Assembly (NCBI GenBank): GCA_900551645.1
Contig: URWP01000127.1
Span: forward strand, 1 to 7,725
Direction of reading: 5' to 3'
From: an uncultured Bacteroides sp.
GTDB taxonomy: Bacteria > Bacteroidota > Bacteroidia > Bacteroidales > Bacteroidaceae
Length of the DNA: 7,725 bases
The notes under the pieces are model-generated. The model was not told the DNA's origin. It saw only the letters and a program-made list of their open reading frames with translations, and searched no databases. The position numbers were made by a program, and so were the translations under genes. Of this stretch, positions 1 through 7,392 are shown piece after piece (the first letter of the stretch is position 1; every line of letters begins with the position of its first letter).

Positions 1-281
1 CCCAGTGTTTGTGGTGAGCGGTAGCCTATTTTTATCGGTACGGGAGTCTGGCTGTTCAGCACGATGGGGCTGAAAGGAAGAGCCTGCAGTTGCTCTCGGG
101 CCTGCCGGCTCAGGTCGATGACCGAGGAAACAATGCCCCGCTTCACGTCCGGATACTGACGGATGAGCTCAGGCAGCGCTTCAAGCGTCTGGTTCGACGT
201 GTGTATTTCCGCTATTGGTTCGTTTTCTTCAAATACAACGAGTTTGGCAATGGTGTTTCCTATGTCGATGATAAGATTCAT
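1..281 (-). CDS. coaX: Type III pantothenate kinase, N-terminal part (cut by window edge)
   Basis: Type III pantothenate kinase phosphorylates pantothenate to 4'-phosphopantothenate, the first step of coenzyme A synthesis, in the cytoplasm. Reading the minus strand from the ATG at 281-279 gives about 93 residues starting MNLIIDIGNTIAKLVVFEEN. The DIGNT at residues 6-10 is the phosphate-binding motif of the ASKHA fold. The segment around residues 79-94 (TPVPIKIGYRSPQTLG) matches the family's pantothenate-site block, a Tyr-x-x-Pro-x-x-Leu-Gly run normally followed by Asp-Arg; the window ends just before that pair. Family members are usually about 240-260 residues, so roughly 60% of the gene lies outside. 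No strong Shine-Dalgarno precedes the ATG, which is normal for Bacteroidota. The gene is divergent from the glycosidase cassette and is probably functionally unrelated to it: a housekeeping neighbour. Frame and family are clear; the start is chosen because it puts DxGNT at the expected place. Confidence 0.93.
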   Translation of the reverse strand, partial: MNLIIDIGNTIAKLVVFEENEPIAEIHTSNQTLEALPELIRQYPDVKRGIVSSVIDLSRQAREQLQALPFSPIVLNSQTPVPIKIGYRSPQTL

Positions 282-293
282 GTGCCCAGATGA

Positions 294-313
294 TAATTTT
301 GGCGGCAAAATTA
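294..313 (-). promoter_or_regulatory. Palindrome carrying the probable coaX -7 box
   Basis: TAATTTTG at 294-301 and CAAAATTA at 306-313 form a perfect 8-base inverted repeat around GCGG. On the minus strand, 313-306 reads TAATTTTG, an exact match to the Bacteroides -7 consensus TAnnTTTG. It sits 25 bases upstream of the coaX ATG and would give a leader of about 15-20 bases. The plus-strand half also matches the consensus, so the site could fire both ways or bind a dimeric protein. I see no good TTTG -33 box at the expected distance on either side, which lowers confidence. Confidence 0.45.
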
Positions 314-410
314 CAAAATAATTCGCTAATCTGGACTTTTTCGGGGCGTGCAATCCTTTTTTCGCCGTTTCAGCAGGATTGGGGAGGCTCCATCTCGTAT
401 GCCGTAATAC

Positions 411-518
411 TTTCGGGAAACAAGGTCGGACTTTATACGGTACAGGTCGGACTTGGTCAGCACAAAGTCCGACCTGATGGAAAATACATGTCATGAAGAC
501 TTTGGGTAAATCATTTTT
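411..518. repeat. Structured intergenic repeat, copy 1
   Basis: This aligns without gaps to 7393-7457 over its first 65 bases (52 of 65 identical by hand count), and similarity continues with small gaps to about 518. It contains three ten-base units: GGTCGGACTT at 424-433, the same at 445-454, and its reverse complement AAGTCCGACC at 465-474. Unit spacing is 21 then 20 bases. AGGTCGGACTTT (423-434) pairs perfectly with AAAGTCCGACCT (464-475) as a 12-base stem, but the middle unit can pair equally well over 11 bases, so two mutually exclusive hairpins are possible. It lies between divergent genes, in the same orientation as the copy beyond the cassette. Function is unknown; a dispersed REP-like or non-autonomous mobile repeat and a regulatory site are both possible. 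Confidence 0.85.
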
Positions 519-692
519 ACAGAAAATCCGCAACAAGCCTTTTATACTTCTGCATATTCATAAATACAAATGTCCGGCAGGATTGCTGCATACATGAGGA
601 GTGTGCGTGAAATTTTTTTAAATTACTTCGTTTATAAATAGTTATGATGCAAAATCTAATCTGAGGCATGTTCTTCTGCAACTGAAAAATAT

Positions 693-700
693 TATCTTTG
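693..700 (+). promoter_or_regulatory. Probable -7 box of the GH95-like gene
   Basis: TATCTTTG matches the Bacteroides -7 consensus TAnnTTTG exactly and ends 26 bases before the ATG at 727, giving a short leader of about 20 bases. The -33 region, about 19 bases upstream (GTTC at 670-673), is a poor match to TTTG. No clear Shine-Dalgarno is seen; the leader ends TTATTATT just before the ATG, which is acceptable for this phylum. Confidence 0.55.
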
Positions 701-726
701 TCAGTCGTATCATCGTTGTTATTATT

Positions 727-2973
727 ATGAAAAACATTTGCAGTATATTATTGAAAACCTGTATAGGTGGAACTTTCCTGATTGGTTCCGTGGGGTGTTC
801 AAATAAAGTTGAATGGCAATTGTCTCCCACAAAGAGTGACTTGTTTTTCGATAAGTTGGCAGCAACCTGGGACGAAGGTATCCCTTTGGGTAATGCCACC
901 GTAGGAAGTTTGGTATGGGAGCGGGATTCTGTTTTGAGGATGTCGCTGGACCGTACCGATTTATGGGATTTGCGTCCGGCTGACAGCCTGTCTGGAGAAA
1001 ATTATAGGTTTTCGTGGGTAAAGAAACATATAGCTGAGGGAAACTATCTGCCGGTGCAGAAGAAGTTCGACTGGCCTTACGACCGAAGTGCGGCACCATC
1101 AAAAATACCGGGGGCAGCGCTGGAGTTTACCCGTATGGGGGCTGTGGAGCATGTACATTTATATTTGAAGAATGCCGTTTGCGAAACGGCTTGGAAAAAT
1201 GGGGCCAAGCTTTATACGTTTGTCCATGCAACGGAACCGGTAGGGTGGTTCGTTCTTGAAAATATTCCGGATTCAGTGGTACCGGCCATTGTTCCTCCGG
1301 TATATGAAAAAGAAAAGACGGAAACGGTAGATCCCGTAACGGGGCAGGATTTGGCTCTTTTAGGATATAAGCAAGGTGTCCTTACGGAAAAGGAAGGGAT
1401 GATTACGTATCATCAAAAAGGATGGAAGGATTTTTCGTATGACGTTGCGGTAAAATGGAAAAACGAACACGGAAAGTGTATCGGGGCTTGGAGCGTGACT
1501 TCTTCTTTATCGGGCGATGAGGCTTCAGTTGAAGTTGAACAGGCTTTTCAGCGTGGACTTGAAAAAGATTATGAAACGCATCTGTCTTTCTGGACTGATT
1601 TTTGGAACCAGTCGTCTGTGACGTTGCCTGACAGCGTTTTGCAAAAGCAATATAACAATGAGATGTATAAACTGGGTTCTGTAGCCCGGGAAAATTCGTA
1701 TCCTATCTCCTTGCAAGCCGTATGGACGGCTGACAATGGTAAACTTCCGCCATGGAAGGGTGACTACCATCATGATTTGAATACACAGTTAAGCTATTGG
1801 CCTACGTATACCGGCAATCATTTGAAGGAAGAGAGCGGTTATTTGAATACGCTTTGGAACCAGCGGGATGTTTACAGGAGTTTTACCAGACAGTATTTCG
1901 AGAAGGAGGGCCTGAATGTTCCCGGAGTGTGTACGCTTACCGGTGAACCGATGGGCGGATGGATTCAGTATGCCATGTCGCAAACTACTGCGGCCTGGTT
2001 GTCACAGCATTTTTATTTGCATTGGAAATATACGGCAGACGATTTGTTCTTGAAAGAAAAAGGTTATCCTTTTGTAAAAGAAGTTGCTTTGTTCCTGGAA
2101 AACCAGACAGAACTGAATGCTGAGGGAAAGCGTGTGCTTCCTTATTCATCAAGTCCGGAGATTTTTGACAATTCGCTGAATGCCTGGTTTAAGACCATGA
2201 CCAACTATGATTTGTCTCTTGTTTCCAATCTGTTTAAGATGGCTTCAGAGATGGCTTTGGCTTTGAATTTGAAGACGGAAGCTGAACATTGGGATGAACT
2301 GCGGAATCAGTTGCCTGATTTCGATTTGGATGAAACCGGAGCCCTTACCTTTGCGAAAGGTTTTCCGTATGCTGAGTCGCATCGCCATTTTTCACACGCC
2401 ATGGCAATTCATCCGCTGGGACTTATCGACTATTCACAAGGAGCAGCGTCGCGTAAGATTATTGATGCTACGCTGAAGAAGATGGAGGCGTGCGGACCAG
2501 ACTGGTGGTGTGGGTATTCGTATTCGTGGTTCGGTAATATGAAAGCACGTGCCTTTGATGGTGAGGGGGCGTATCGTGCTTTAAGAACCTTTGCCGATTG
2601 TTTCTGTCTGAAAAATACTTTCCATGCCAATGGCGACCAGTCCGGAACCGGTAAGTCGAAGTTTACTTACCGCCCGTTTACGCTTGAAGGGAATTTCGCT
2701 TTTGCAGCAGGGATTCAGGAAATGCTTTTGCAGAGCCATACGGATACAATTCGGATATTCCCTGCGGTACCTGAAGCTTGGAAAAACATAAAATTTGATC
2801 ATTTGCGTGCACGTGGAGCATTCCTGGTGAGCGCAGAGAAAAAAGACGGTAAAATCGTTTCAGTGAAGATTTTATCAGAAAAGGGGAAGAAGTTATTAAT
2901 GGTTTCTCCATTTACGGGTGAAGTTATTAACCGATCAACAAAGCCCGGAGAATTAATCGTATTGGAAAAATAA
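727..2973 (+). CDS. GH95-like exo-glycosidase lipoprotein (alpha-L-fucosidase/alpha-L-galactosidase type)
   Basis: The 748-residue product probably removes a terminal L-fucose or L-galactose-type sugar by an inverting mechanism at the cell surface or in the periplasm. Residues 1-24 form a lipoprotein signal with lipobox SVGC (Cys24). An N-terminal beta-rich part (about 28-290) has the family-like block WDEGIPLGNATVGSLVW (48-64) and RMSLDRTDLW (71-80). The (alpha/alpha)6 part carries PPWKGDYHHDLNTQLSYWP (341-359), corresponding to the GH95 Asn-x-Asn-x-x-Met-Asn-Tyr-Trp-Pro block, SSSPE (474-478), ESHRHFSHAMAIHP (550-563) and PFTLEGNFAFAAGIQEMLLQ (650-669), followed by a C-terminal beta part with LRARGAFLVS (693-702). 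Length is close to the usual 750-830. Two oddities: the first catalytic-support Asn is Asp350 (Asn352 is kept), and the general-base position, Asp in characterised GH95, is Glu654. Specificity therefore may differ, and a separate subfamily is possible. It is first in a three-gene cassette with its own -7 box. Confidence 0.78.
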   Translation: MKNICSILLKTCIGGTFLIGSVGCSNKVEWQLSPTKSDLFFDKLAATWDEGIPLGNATVGSLVWERDSVLRMSLDRTDLWDLRPADSLSGENYRFSWVKKHIAEGNYLPVQKKFDWPYDRSAAPSKIPGAALEFTRMGAVEHVHLYLKNAVCETAWKNGAKLYTFVHATEPVGWFVLENIPDSVVPAIVPPVYEKEKTETVDPVTGQDLALLGYKQGVLTEKEGMITYHQKGWKDFSYDVAVKWKNEHGKCIGAWSVTSSLSGDEASVEVEQAFQRGLEKDYETHLSFWTDFWNQSSVTLPDSVLQKQYNNEMYKLGSVARENSYPISLQAVWTADNGKLPPWKGDYHHDLNTQLSYWPTYTGNHLKEESGYLNTLWNQRDVYRSFTRQYFEKEGLNVPGVCTLTGEPMGGWIQYAMSQTTAAWLSQHFYLHWKYTADDLFLKEKGYPFVKEVALFLENQTELNAEGKRVLPYSSSPEIFDNSLNAWFKTMTNYDLSLVSNLFKMASEMALALNLKTEAEHWDELRNQLPDFDLDETGALTFAKGFPYAESHRHFSHAMAIHPLGLIDYSQGAASRKIIDATLKKMEACGPDWWCGYSYSWFGNMKARAFDGEGAYRALRTFADCFCLKNTFHANGDQSGTGKSKFTYRPFTLEGNFAFAAGIQEMLLQSHTDTIRIFPAVPEAWKNIKFDHLRARGAFLVSAEKKDGKIVSVKILSEKGKKLLMVSPFTGEVINRSTKPGELIVLEK

Positions 2974-2990
2974 TCAGGAAATGAAATGTC

Positions 2991-3045
2991 TTTCCGTTGG
3001 CTGTATGCTTGTTTTTAGCCTTCAGTCAACGGAAAAGATTTTATT
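2991..3045 (+). terminator. Terminator-like or attenuating hairpin after the GH95-like gene
   Basis: TTTCCGTTGGCTG (2991-3003) pairs with CAGTCAACGGAAA (3023-3035) as a 13-base stem with one G-U pair and a 19-base loop. The T-rich run AGATTTTATTTATC follows directly. It starts 17 bases after the GH95-like stop. No TAnnTTTG box is visible between it and the next gene, so it may only partly terminate and set a lower level for the downstream pair, or the next promoter is degenerate. Confidence 0.55.
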
Positions 3046-3090
3046 TATCTGCTCAATATATCATTAAGTCGAGCGGGTATTGAATGATAA

Positions 3091-3096
3091 AAAGGA
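3091..3096 (+). promoter_or_regulatory. Ribosome binding site deciding the start of the second cassette gene
   Basis: AAAGGA ends eight bases before the ATG at 3105, a normal spacing. An in-frame ATG at 3084 lies upstream of this site and would add MIKRTIA in front of an already well-formed signal peptide, so 3105 is preferred. Confidence 0.5.
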
Positions 3097-3104
3097 CAAT
3101 AGCT

Positions 3105-5180
3105 ATGAAAAATAAAATGTTTCTTACCTGTCTGTTGTGTCTGTTGCTTATGTGTGGGTGTTCTGATTGTCCCCGGTTTGATTATGGCTCGATGTCAGGA
3201 CAATCTGAAACATTAAAGCTTGCTGTTTCAGATTTGGAAAATTATGTATCACATTCGAAAAGCCGGATAAAAAAGTATAAGTTTAATAGGGTTGACAGCC
3301 TGTCGAACGGAGAATTTGGCTTCAGTTGCGATGGTAAAGGTCGGGTTATATTCCGTGCAGGAAATGACATAGGTATAACGCATGCTGTTTATACGTATTT
3401 GGAAAAGATGGGATGTCTGTTTGATTTGACAGGGACTTCTATTCCTAAGCAACTGAAAAAAAGCATGGCAGAGCCTTTCGATACTTTGATAAAGCCAACT
3501 GTCAGATGGAGAGGTATTCGGCAACACGTCAATTTTCCGATGGATATATCTTCTTATGATATAGAGGACGCCAAGGAGTATATCGACAGATTAGTACGTA
3601 TGCGTTTCAATAAACTGACCATTCACAGCTATCCGGGACAGTGGTATGAAACTTCTTTGGGAGACAGTTTGTCCTTAGCCGGTAATTATTTTTATGGGAA
3701 TAAGCACATTATGTATGACAATGCTTTCTTGCAGCAGAAAATCAAGGATAATGATTCTTTATTCTGTATACCAGGAGCTGAAAAGTTGAAAGATAATCCG
3801 CAGGAAAATAGCAAGTTCGCCTTGTCTTGGATGAAAGAATTGATTAATTATGCCAAGAAGAGAGGGCTTTATGTTCAGTTTTCTTTTGAGCCCAGAATTA
3901 CGAGTGTAGAGCAGACTGTTACTACGGTGCATGATATATTAAAGATTTATCCGAATATCGACGCCCTTGAATTAATAACAGAAGAAACCGGAGGATGGGG
4001 AGCTGGCTGTACAAGAGCAGAAACCGAGGCGACTCTAAATCAATTTTTTGAGAAGTCTATTGCTACGGATTCAGTCGTAAATGCTCCGATAAAGGACAAA
4101 CAATCTGATTTAAATGCTTTGTATAAGCAGATTGGCATCATCTCAGAGGCGATAAAACAACTGAATATGGATAAAAACATACATCCGGAATTGAAGTTGG
4201 GAATATATTGTTCAATTACTCCTTATACAAAAGGTGCCTATCGTTTGGCTCGTCTGGCGTTGCCGGAAACCAAAATCTGTTTAATGTCTTCTCATGGTAG
4301 TGAAGGAACTGCACAGGCATTACCTTCGGTCGTTCTTACTCAGAAAGACAAGGAAATGACGGAGATATATTCCTGGATAGAGTTTGACGGACTGATGTAT
4401 TTATATCAGAACTCTATATCCGGAAATGAAAAAATGATGAAATGGCTGTCAGGCTCTTCTGAAAAAAACGTTTCGTCTGTATTGTTTAATCATTGGCGTA
4501 GTGCGGAGAACAGGACTTCTGCCCGTTTTGTATCAGAGGCAACTTTGAATGGTAAAATTTCGGCTGAACGTTTTTATCAGGAATATGCGAATGGTTTGTC
4601 TATTGCTGATAAAGAACGATTCATGGAGGCTATGCAGTTGATAAACCGTGCGGACGTTTTTGCAACAACGAAATTGGGGAATATTGGCTTTTGTTGGATG
4701 GGAGCATGGGAAAACGGTGGCTCTTATACTTGGATGAGCAAGGAGAATATTGATTATGCGAGGGCTATTTATTTGAAAGCCGGTAATCTGCTAAAGGAAA
4801 TATTAAAACAAACAGACAAGGGGGCAGAGGCTTATCATTATTTATCTTTTGTCTGTAACCGTGTACTTTGCTCGGTTCTTTATCTGGATGCTTTTCGTGA
4901 GGCTGTGAATATTCAGGATGTCATAGGAAAAGATCAAACGCCTGAATCGCAGGCTAAGGTTAAACAGATTTGTGATAAGGCTTTGCTTATTTTTGATCAG
5001 TATATGGCCAAACATGCTGAGATGATGGAAGACAGGGGATGTGAAGGCACTTTGGTAAGTGTCTGGAATTCTCCAATCCGAGGTCTAAAGATTTACAGAG
5101 CTCAATTTGGGGGAGTTCCTATGGATGTTCCTTCATCATTGGATGCTGTTGATGCTCCTCCTTTACCTATTGTATATTAA
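3105..5180 (+). CDS. Putative glycoside hydrolase lipoprotein, family not assigned (GH20/GH67-like N-domain plus TIM barrel)
   Basis: The 691-residue product (counted from the ATG at 3105) is probably an exported carbohydrate-active enzyme whose substrate cannot be read from sequence. Residues 1-19 are a signal with a weak lipobox (MCGC, Cys19). Residues about 36-116 have the look of the small alpha/beta domain in front of GH20 hexosaminidases and GH67 alpha-glucuronidases, with GNDIGITHAVYTYLEKMGC (86-104). From about 134 a TIM barrel is suggested by RWRGIRQHVNFP (134-145), RLVRMRFNKLTIHSYPGQWY (162-181), VQFSFEPRI (257-265), ALELITEETGGWG (287-299) and LKLGIYCSITPY (363-374). The Glu293-Glu294 pair is the best candidate for catalytic acid residues. 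The C-terminal part (about 480-650) looks helical. Its length fits GH67, but I do not recognise the GH67, GH115 or GH163 signatures well enough to assign it. It ends 19 bases before the beta-helix gene and probably shares its transcript. Sampled lines look more AT-rich (about 37-40% GC) than much of its neighbours. Confidence 0.7.
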   Translation: MKNKMFLTCLLCLLLMCGCSDCPRFDYGSMSGQSETLKLAVSDLENYVSHSKSRIKKYKFNRVDSLSNGEFGFSCDGKGRVIFRAGNDIGITHAVYTYLEKMGCLFDLTGTSIPKQLKKSMAEPFDTLIKPTVRWRGIRQHVNFPMDISSYDIEDAKEYIDRLVRMRFNKLTIHSYPGQWYETSLGDSLSLAGNYFYGNKHIMYDNAFLQQKIKDNDSLFCIPGAEKLKDNPQENSKFALSWMKELINYAKKRGLYVQFSFEPRITSVEQTVTTVHDILKIYPNIDALELITEETGGWGAGCTRAETEATLNQFFEKSIATDSVVNAPIKDKQSDLNALYKQIGIISEAIKQLNMDKNIHPELKLGIYCSITPYTKGAYRLARLALPETKICLMSSHGSEGTAQALPSVVLTQKDKEMTEIYSWIEFDGLMYLYQNSISGNEKMMKWLSGSSEKNVSSVLFNHWRSAENRTSARFVSEATLNGKISAERFYQEYANGLSIADKERFMEAMQLINRADVFATTKLGNIGFCWMGAWENGGSYTWMSKENIDYARAIYLKAGNLLKEILKQTDKGAEAYHYLSFVCNRVLCSVLYLDAFREAVNIQDVIGKDQTPESQAKVKQICDKALLIFDQYMAKHAEMMEDRGCEGTLVSVWNSPIRGLKIYRAQFGGVPMDVPSSLDAVDAPPLPIVY

Positions 5181-5199
5181 CCCTTAAAAAATATATGTG

Positions 5200-7326
5200 A
5201 TGAAAAACGTATTGTTTACGGCATTCTTTGCCGGTATGGCCCTATGCGCTTCTGCGCAAAAAACGGTCTTTGTTTCTCCTACTGGAAATGATGCATGGGC
5301 AGGCGATCGGAACAGACCTTTTAAAACCTTGAATAGGGCTTTTGCCGAAAGTGAAAACAGTCGGGATACACTTTATATTCAGGTCGCTTCAGGAGATTAT
5401 TTTTTGGAAAAGTCGTTGGACTTGTCCGGCGGTTTGAATTGTCCGGTAGTGGTAAAAGGAAATGAAAAAAACAAGCCTCGCTTTTTGGGAGGTATTAAGA
5501 TACAGCAATGGGAAAAATGTCGGGATGGCGTTTATCGGGCATTCGTTCCGGAGGTAAAACGTTACGGTTACCAATTTGAACAATTCTTTGTAAACGGAGT
5601 GCGGGCCGTACAGGCAAGAACGCCGAACAAAGATTGGTTTTACGTAAAAGGTTCTGAAGAATATCCTTACGTATCAGGAGTACGCTCGGCCAATTATGCG
5701 ACTCAAAAGATTGTGATGGACAAGCAGGATTTAAAATCCCTTTCCGGCCTTTCGGCAGATGAATTGGCGGATGTACGTTTTCGCTTTTATCATAAATGGG
5801 ATATTACGCAGAAAGAAGCAGCATACGCTTGTCCCGATTCGGGATTTGTCTATTTCCATGGGGGAGGCATGAAACCTTGGAATCCCATATCTAAAGGGGC
5901 CCGTTATATTATGTATGGATACAAGGCTGCTTTAGACGCACCGGGTGAATGGTATCTGGACAAAGCCGATGGTTACGTATATTATATGCCAAGGGAGGGC
6001 GAGAATTTGGAAACTGCCGAATGTATCGTTCCGACATTGCATCAGTGGATTGTTGTAAAAGGCCATAGTGGAGCCGCGCTGAAAGATATTCGGTTTGAGA
6101 ATCTCTCTTTTCAGTATGCAGCATATTCGATGCCTAAATTTGGAGATGAACCCATGCAGGCCGCAGCAACAGTTGAGGCTGCTATTGAGTTGGAATATGC
6201 CGACAATGTAACTTTCGCAAATTGTGAAATGCAGCATACGGGTGGTTATGCTCTTTGGTTTAAAGCAGCCTGTACAGATAATACAATTGATCATTGCTAC
6301 ATAGCAGATCTCGGGGCTGGCGGCATAAAAATAGGTTCACCTTGGTATACGAGTGATTCCACGTTGATTTGCAGGCGTAATGTCGTTAATAATTCGATTA
6401 TCACGCATGCCGGCAGCGAGCTTCCCTGCGGCGTAGGAGTGGCCATATTCCATGCATCGGACAATAAGGTTACGCATAATGAAATTTCAGATTTGCGATA
6501 TTCCGGAGTATCTGTTGGCTGGATATGGGGGTATAATAACTCCGACGAAATCTGGACCAATGTGTTGATGAAAGACGGTACGGTTGATTTTGCACAGGTT
6601 CGTCTGGTCAGTCCCGCAGTAAGAAATCTGATAGCCTATAATCACATTCACCATATAGGTCGGGGCGAACTTTCGGATATGGGAGCCGTGTATACATTGG
6701 GCGAGTCCCACGGAACGCGGATTGTAAACAATATTATTCATGATGTATTGTCATACGATTACGGTGGTTGGGGACTGTATACCGACGAAGGTTCTACCGG
6801 AGTAGAAATGAGTTCCAATCTGGTTTATAGGTGTAAAAGTGGAGGTTTTCACCAGCACTATGGTAAGGAAAACAGAATAGAAAATAACATATTTGCTTTC
6901 GGACATTATTATCAGGTTCAGTATACGAGAGTTGAAGATCACTTGTCCTTCCATTTCAGACATAATATCATTCTTCAGGATCAGGGCGAAACTCTTGCCG
7001 GTCCGTGGGAGAATGGAAAAATTGATATGGACTATAACCTATATTGGCATCTGAATGGTAAGCCCCAGTTTGGAAAACATACGTTTCAGGAGTGGAAGAA
7101 ATTGAAGGAAAAACATTCCGTAATCATGTCGCCAGGCTTTAAGGATGCCCAAAATGATGATTATAGCTTTGCATCGCTTAAGGCAGCCCGTAAGATACAT
7201 TTTAAGCCGTTTGATCTTTCCAAAGTGGGCGTGTATGGCTCTGCCGAATGGAAAGAAAAAGCAAAAATGTCGGTGCAACAACTTGATTTATTTAAAGAAA
7301 TAGCAAAAGTTCGATTGAAAAAATAG
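5200..7326 (+). CDS. Secreted right-handed beta-helix glycosidase, GH141-like
   Basis: The 708-residue product is probably an extracytoplasmic glycosidase; the GH141 family includes an alpha-L-fucosidase from rhamnogalacturonan II breakdown and a xylanase. Residues 1-19 form an SPI signal peptide ending CASA before Gln20, so it is periplasmic or secreted, not lipidated. VFVSPTGNDAWAGDRNRPFK (23-42) is the usual entry strand of this beta-helix group. FEQFFVNGVRAVQARTPN (126-143) is a conserved insert region. The helix core runs from about 290 to 620, with the most conserved block at ELSDMGAVYTLG (490-501), GGWGLYTDEGS (522-532) and KSGGFHQHYG (546-555). Asp493 and Asp529 are plausible catalytic acids. 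The C-terminal PFDLSKVGVYGS (670-681) is typical of such proteins. A GTG codon at 5197 precedes in frame, but the ATG at 5200 gives the better signal peptide. It follows the previous gene by 19 bases with an A-rich leader and no separate promoter, so an operon is likely. Family call is fairly firm; exact sugar is not. Confidence 0.8.
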   Translation: MKNVLFTAFFAGMALCASAQKTVFVSPTGNDAWAGDRNRPFKTLNRAFAESENSRDTLYIQVASGDYFLEKSLDLSGGLNCPVVVKGNEKNKPRFLGGIKIQQWEKCRDGVYRAFVPEVKRYGYQFEQFFVNGVRAVQARTPNKDWFYVKGSEEYPYVSGVRSANYATQKIVMDKQDLKSLSGLSADELADVRFRFYHKWDITQKEAAYACPDSGFVYFHGGGMKPWNPISKGARYIMYGYKAALDAPGEWYLDKADGYVYYMPREGENLETAECIVPTLHQWIVVKGHSGAALKDIRFENLSFQYAAYSMPKFGDEPMQAAATVEAAIELEYADNVTFANCEMQHTGGYALWFKAACTDNTIDHCYIADLGAGGIKIGSPWYTSDSTLICRRNVVNNSIITHAGSELPCGVGVAIFHASDNKVTHNEISDLRYSGVSVGWIWGYNNSDEIWTNVLMKDGTVDFAQVRLVSPAVRNLIAYNHIHHIGRGELSDMGAVYTLGESHGTRIVNNIIHDVLSYDYGGWGLYTDEGSTGVEMSSNLVYRCKSGGFHQHYGKENRIENNIFAFGHYYQVQYTRVEDHLSFHFRHNIILQDQGETLAGPWENGKIDMDYNLYWHLNGKPQFGKHTFQEWKKLKEKHSVIMSPGFKDAQNDDYSFASLKAARKIHFKPFDLSKVGVYGSAEWKEKAKMSVQQLDLFKEIAKVRLKK

Positions 7327-7350
7327 CGACATTATTTGTGAGTATCTTTT

Positions 7351-7373
7351 GACCAACTTCTTGTGAAGTGGTG
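7351..7373 (+). other. Small hairpin after the cassette
   Basis: ACTTC (7356-7360) and GAAGT (7365-7369) close a TTGT loop, and ACC (7352-7354) pairs with GGT (7370-7372) across a bulged A. It begins 25 bases after the stop of the beta-helix gene. No T-run follows, so it is at best a weak end-of-transcript structure and may be chance. Confidence 0.25.
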
Positions 7374-7392
7374 TCATCGGAAATACTGCCGT

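Larger units (their letters stand above)
282..726. other. Divergent intergenic region between coaX and the GH95-like gene
   Basis: This 445-base stretch lies between two divergent genes. It contains, left to right, a palindrome with the coaX -7 box (294-313), a structured repeat copy (411-518), an AT-rich stretch without recognisable features (519-692) and the -7 box of the GH95-like gene (693-700). A 68-codon open frame starting at 290 runs through the palindrome and the repeat hairpin; it has no recognisable protein features and I do not consider it a gene. No tRNA or riboswitch was seen. Confidence 0.7.

Noticed and set aside
90..293. Plus-strand open frame of 67 codons at the left edge
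   Set aside because: It lies almost wholly opposite the well-supported coaX frame and shows no protein features of its own.
423..475. CRISPR-like array
   Set aside because: There are just three ten-base units, one inverted, and the spacers are partly conserved between copies; no repeat-spacer pattern or cas gene is present.
290..496. Plus-strand 68-codon open frame starting at 290
   Set aside because: It runs through the coaX promoter palindrome and the repeat hairpin, lacks a ribosome site and recognisable protein features, and begins in the coaX leader.
478..510. Short peptide starting at the ATGGAAAA just after repeat copy 1 (a similar ATG follows copy 2)
   Set aside because: The frames encode just 10 and 6 residues with different sequences and stops, so the shared ATG is most simply part of the repeat.
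3084..3104. Alternative upstream start of the second cassette gene at 3084
   Set aside because: The AAAGGA site lies downstream of this ATG and spaced correctly for the ATG at 3105, which begins a standard signal peptide.
5932..6294. Minus-strand 120-codon open frame inside the beta-helix gene
   Set aside because: It is the antisense shadow of a strongly supported coding region and has cysteine-rich, low-plausibility composition.
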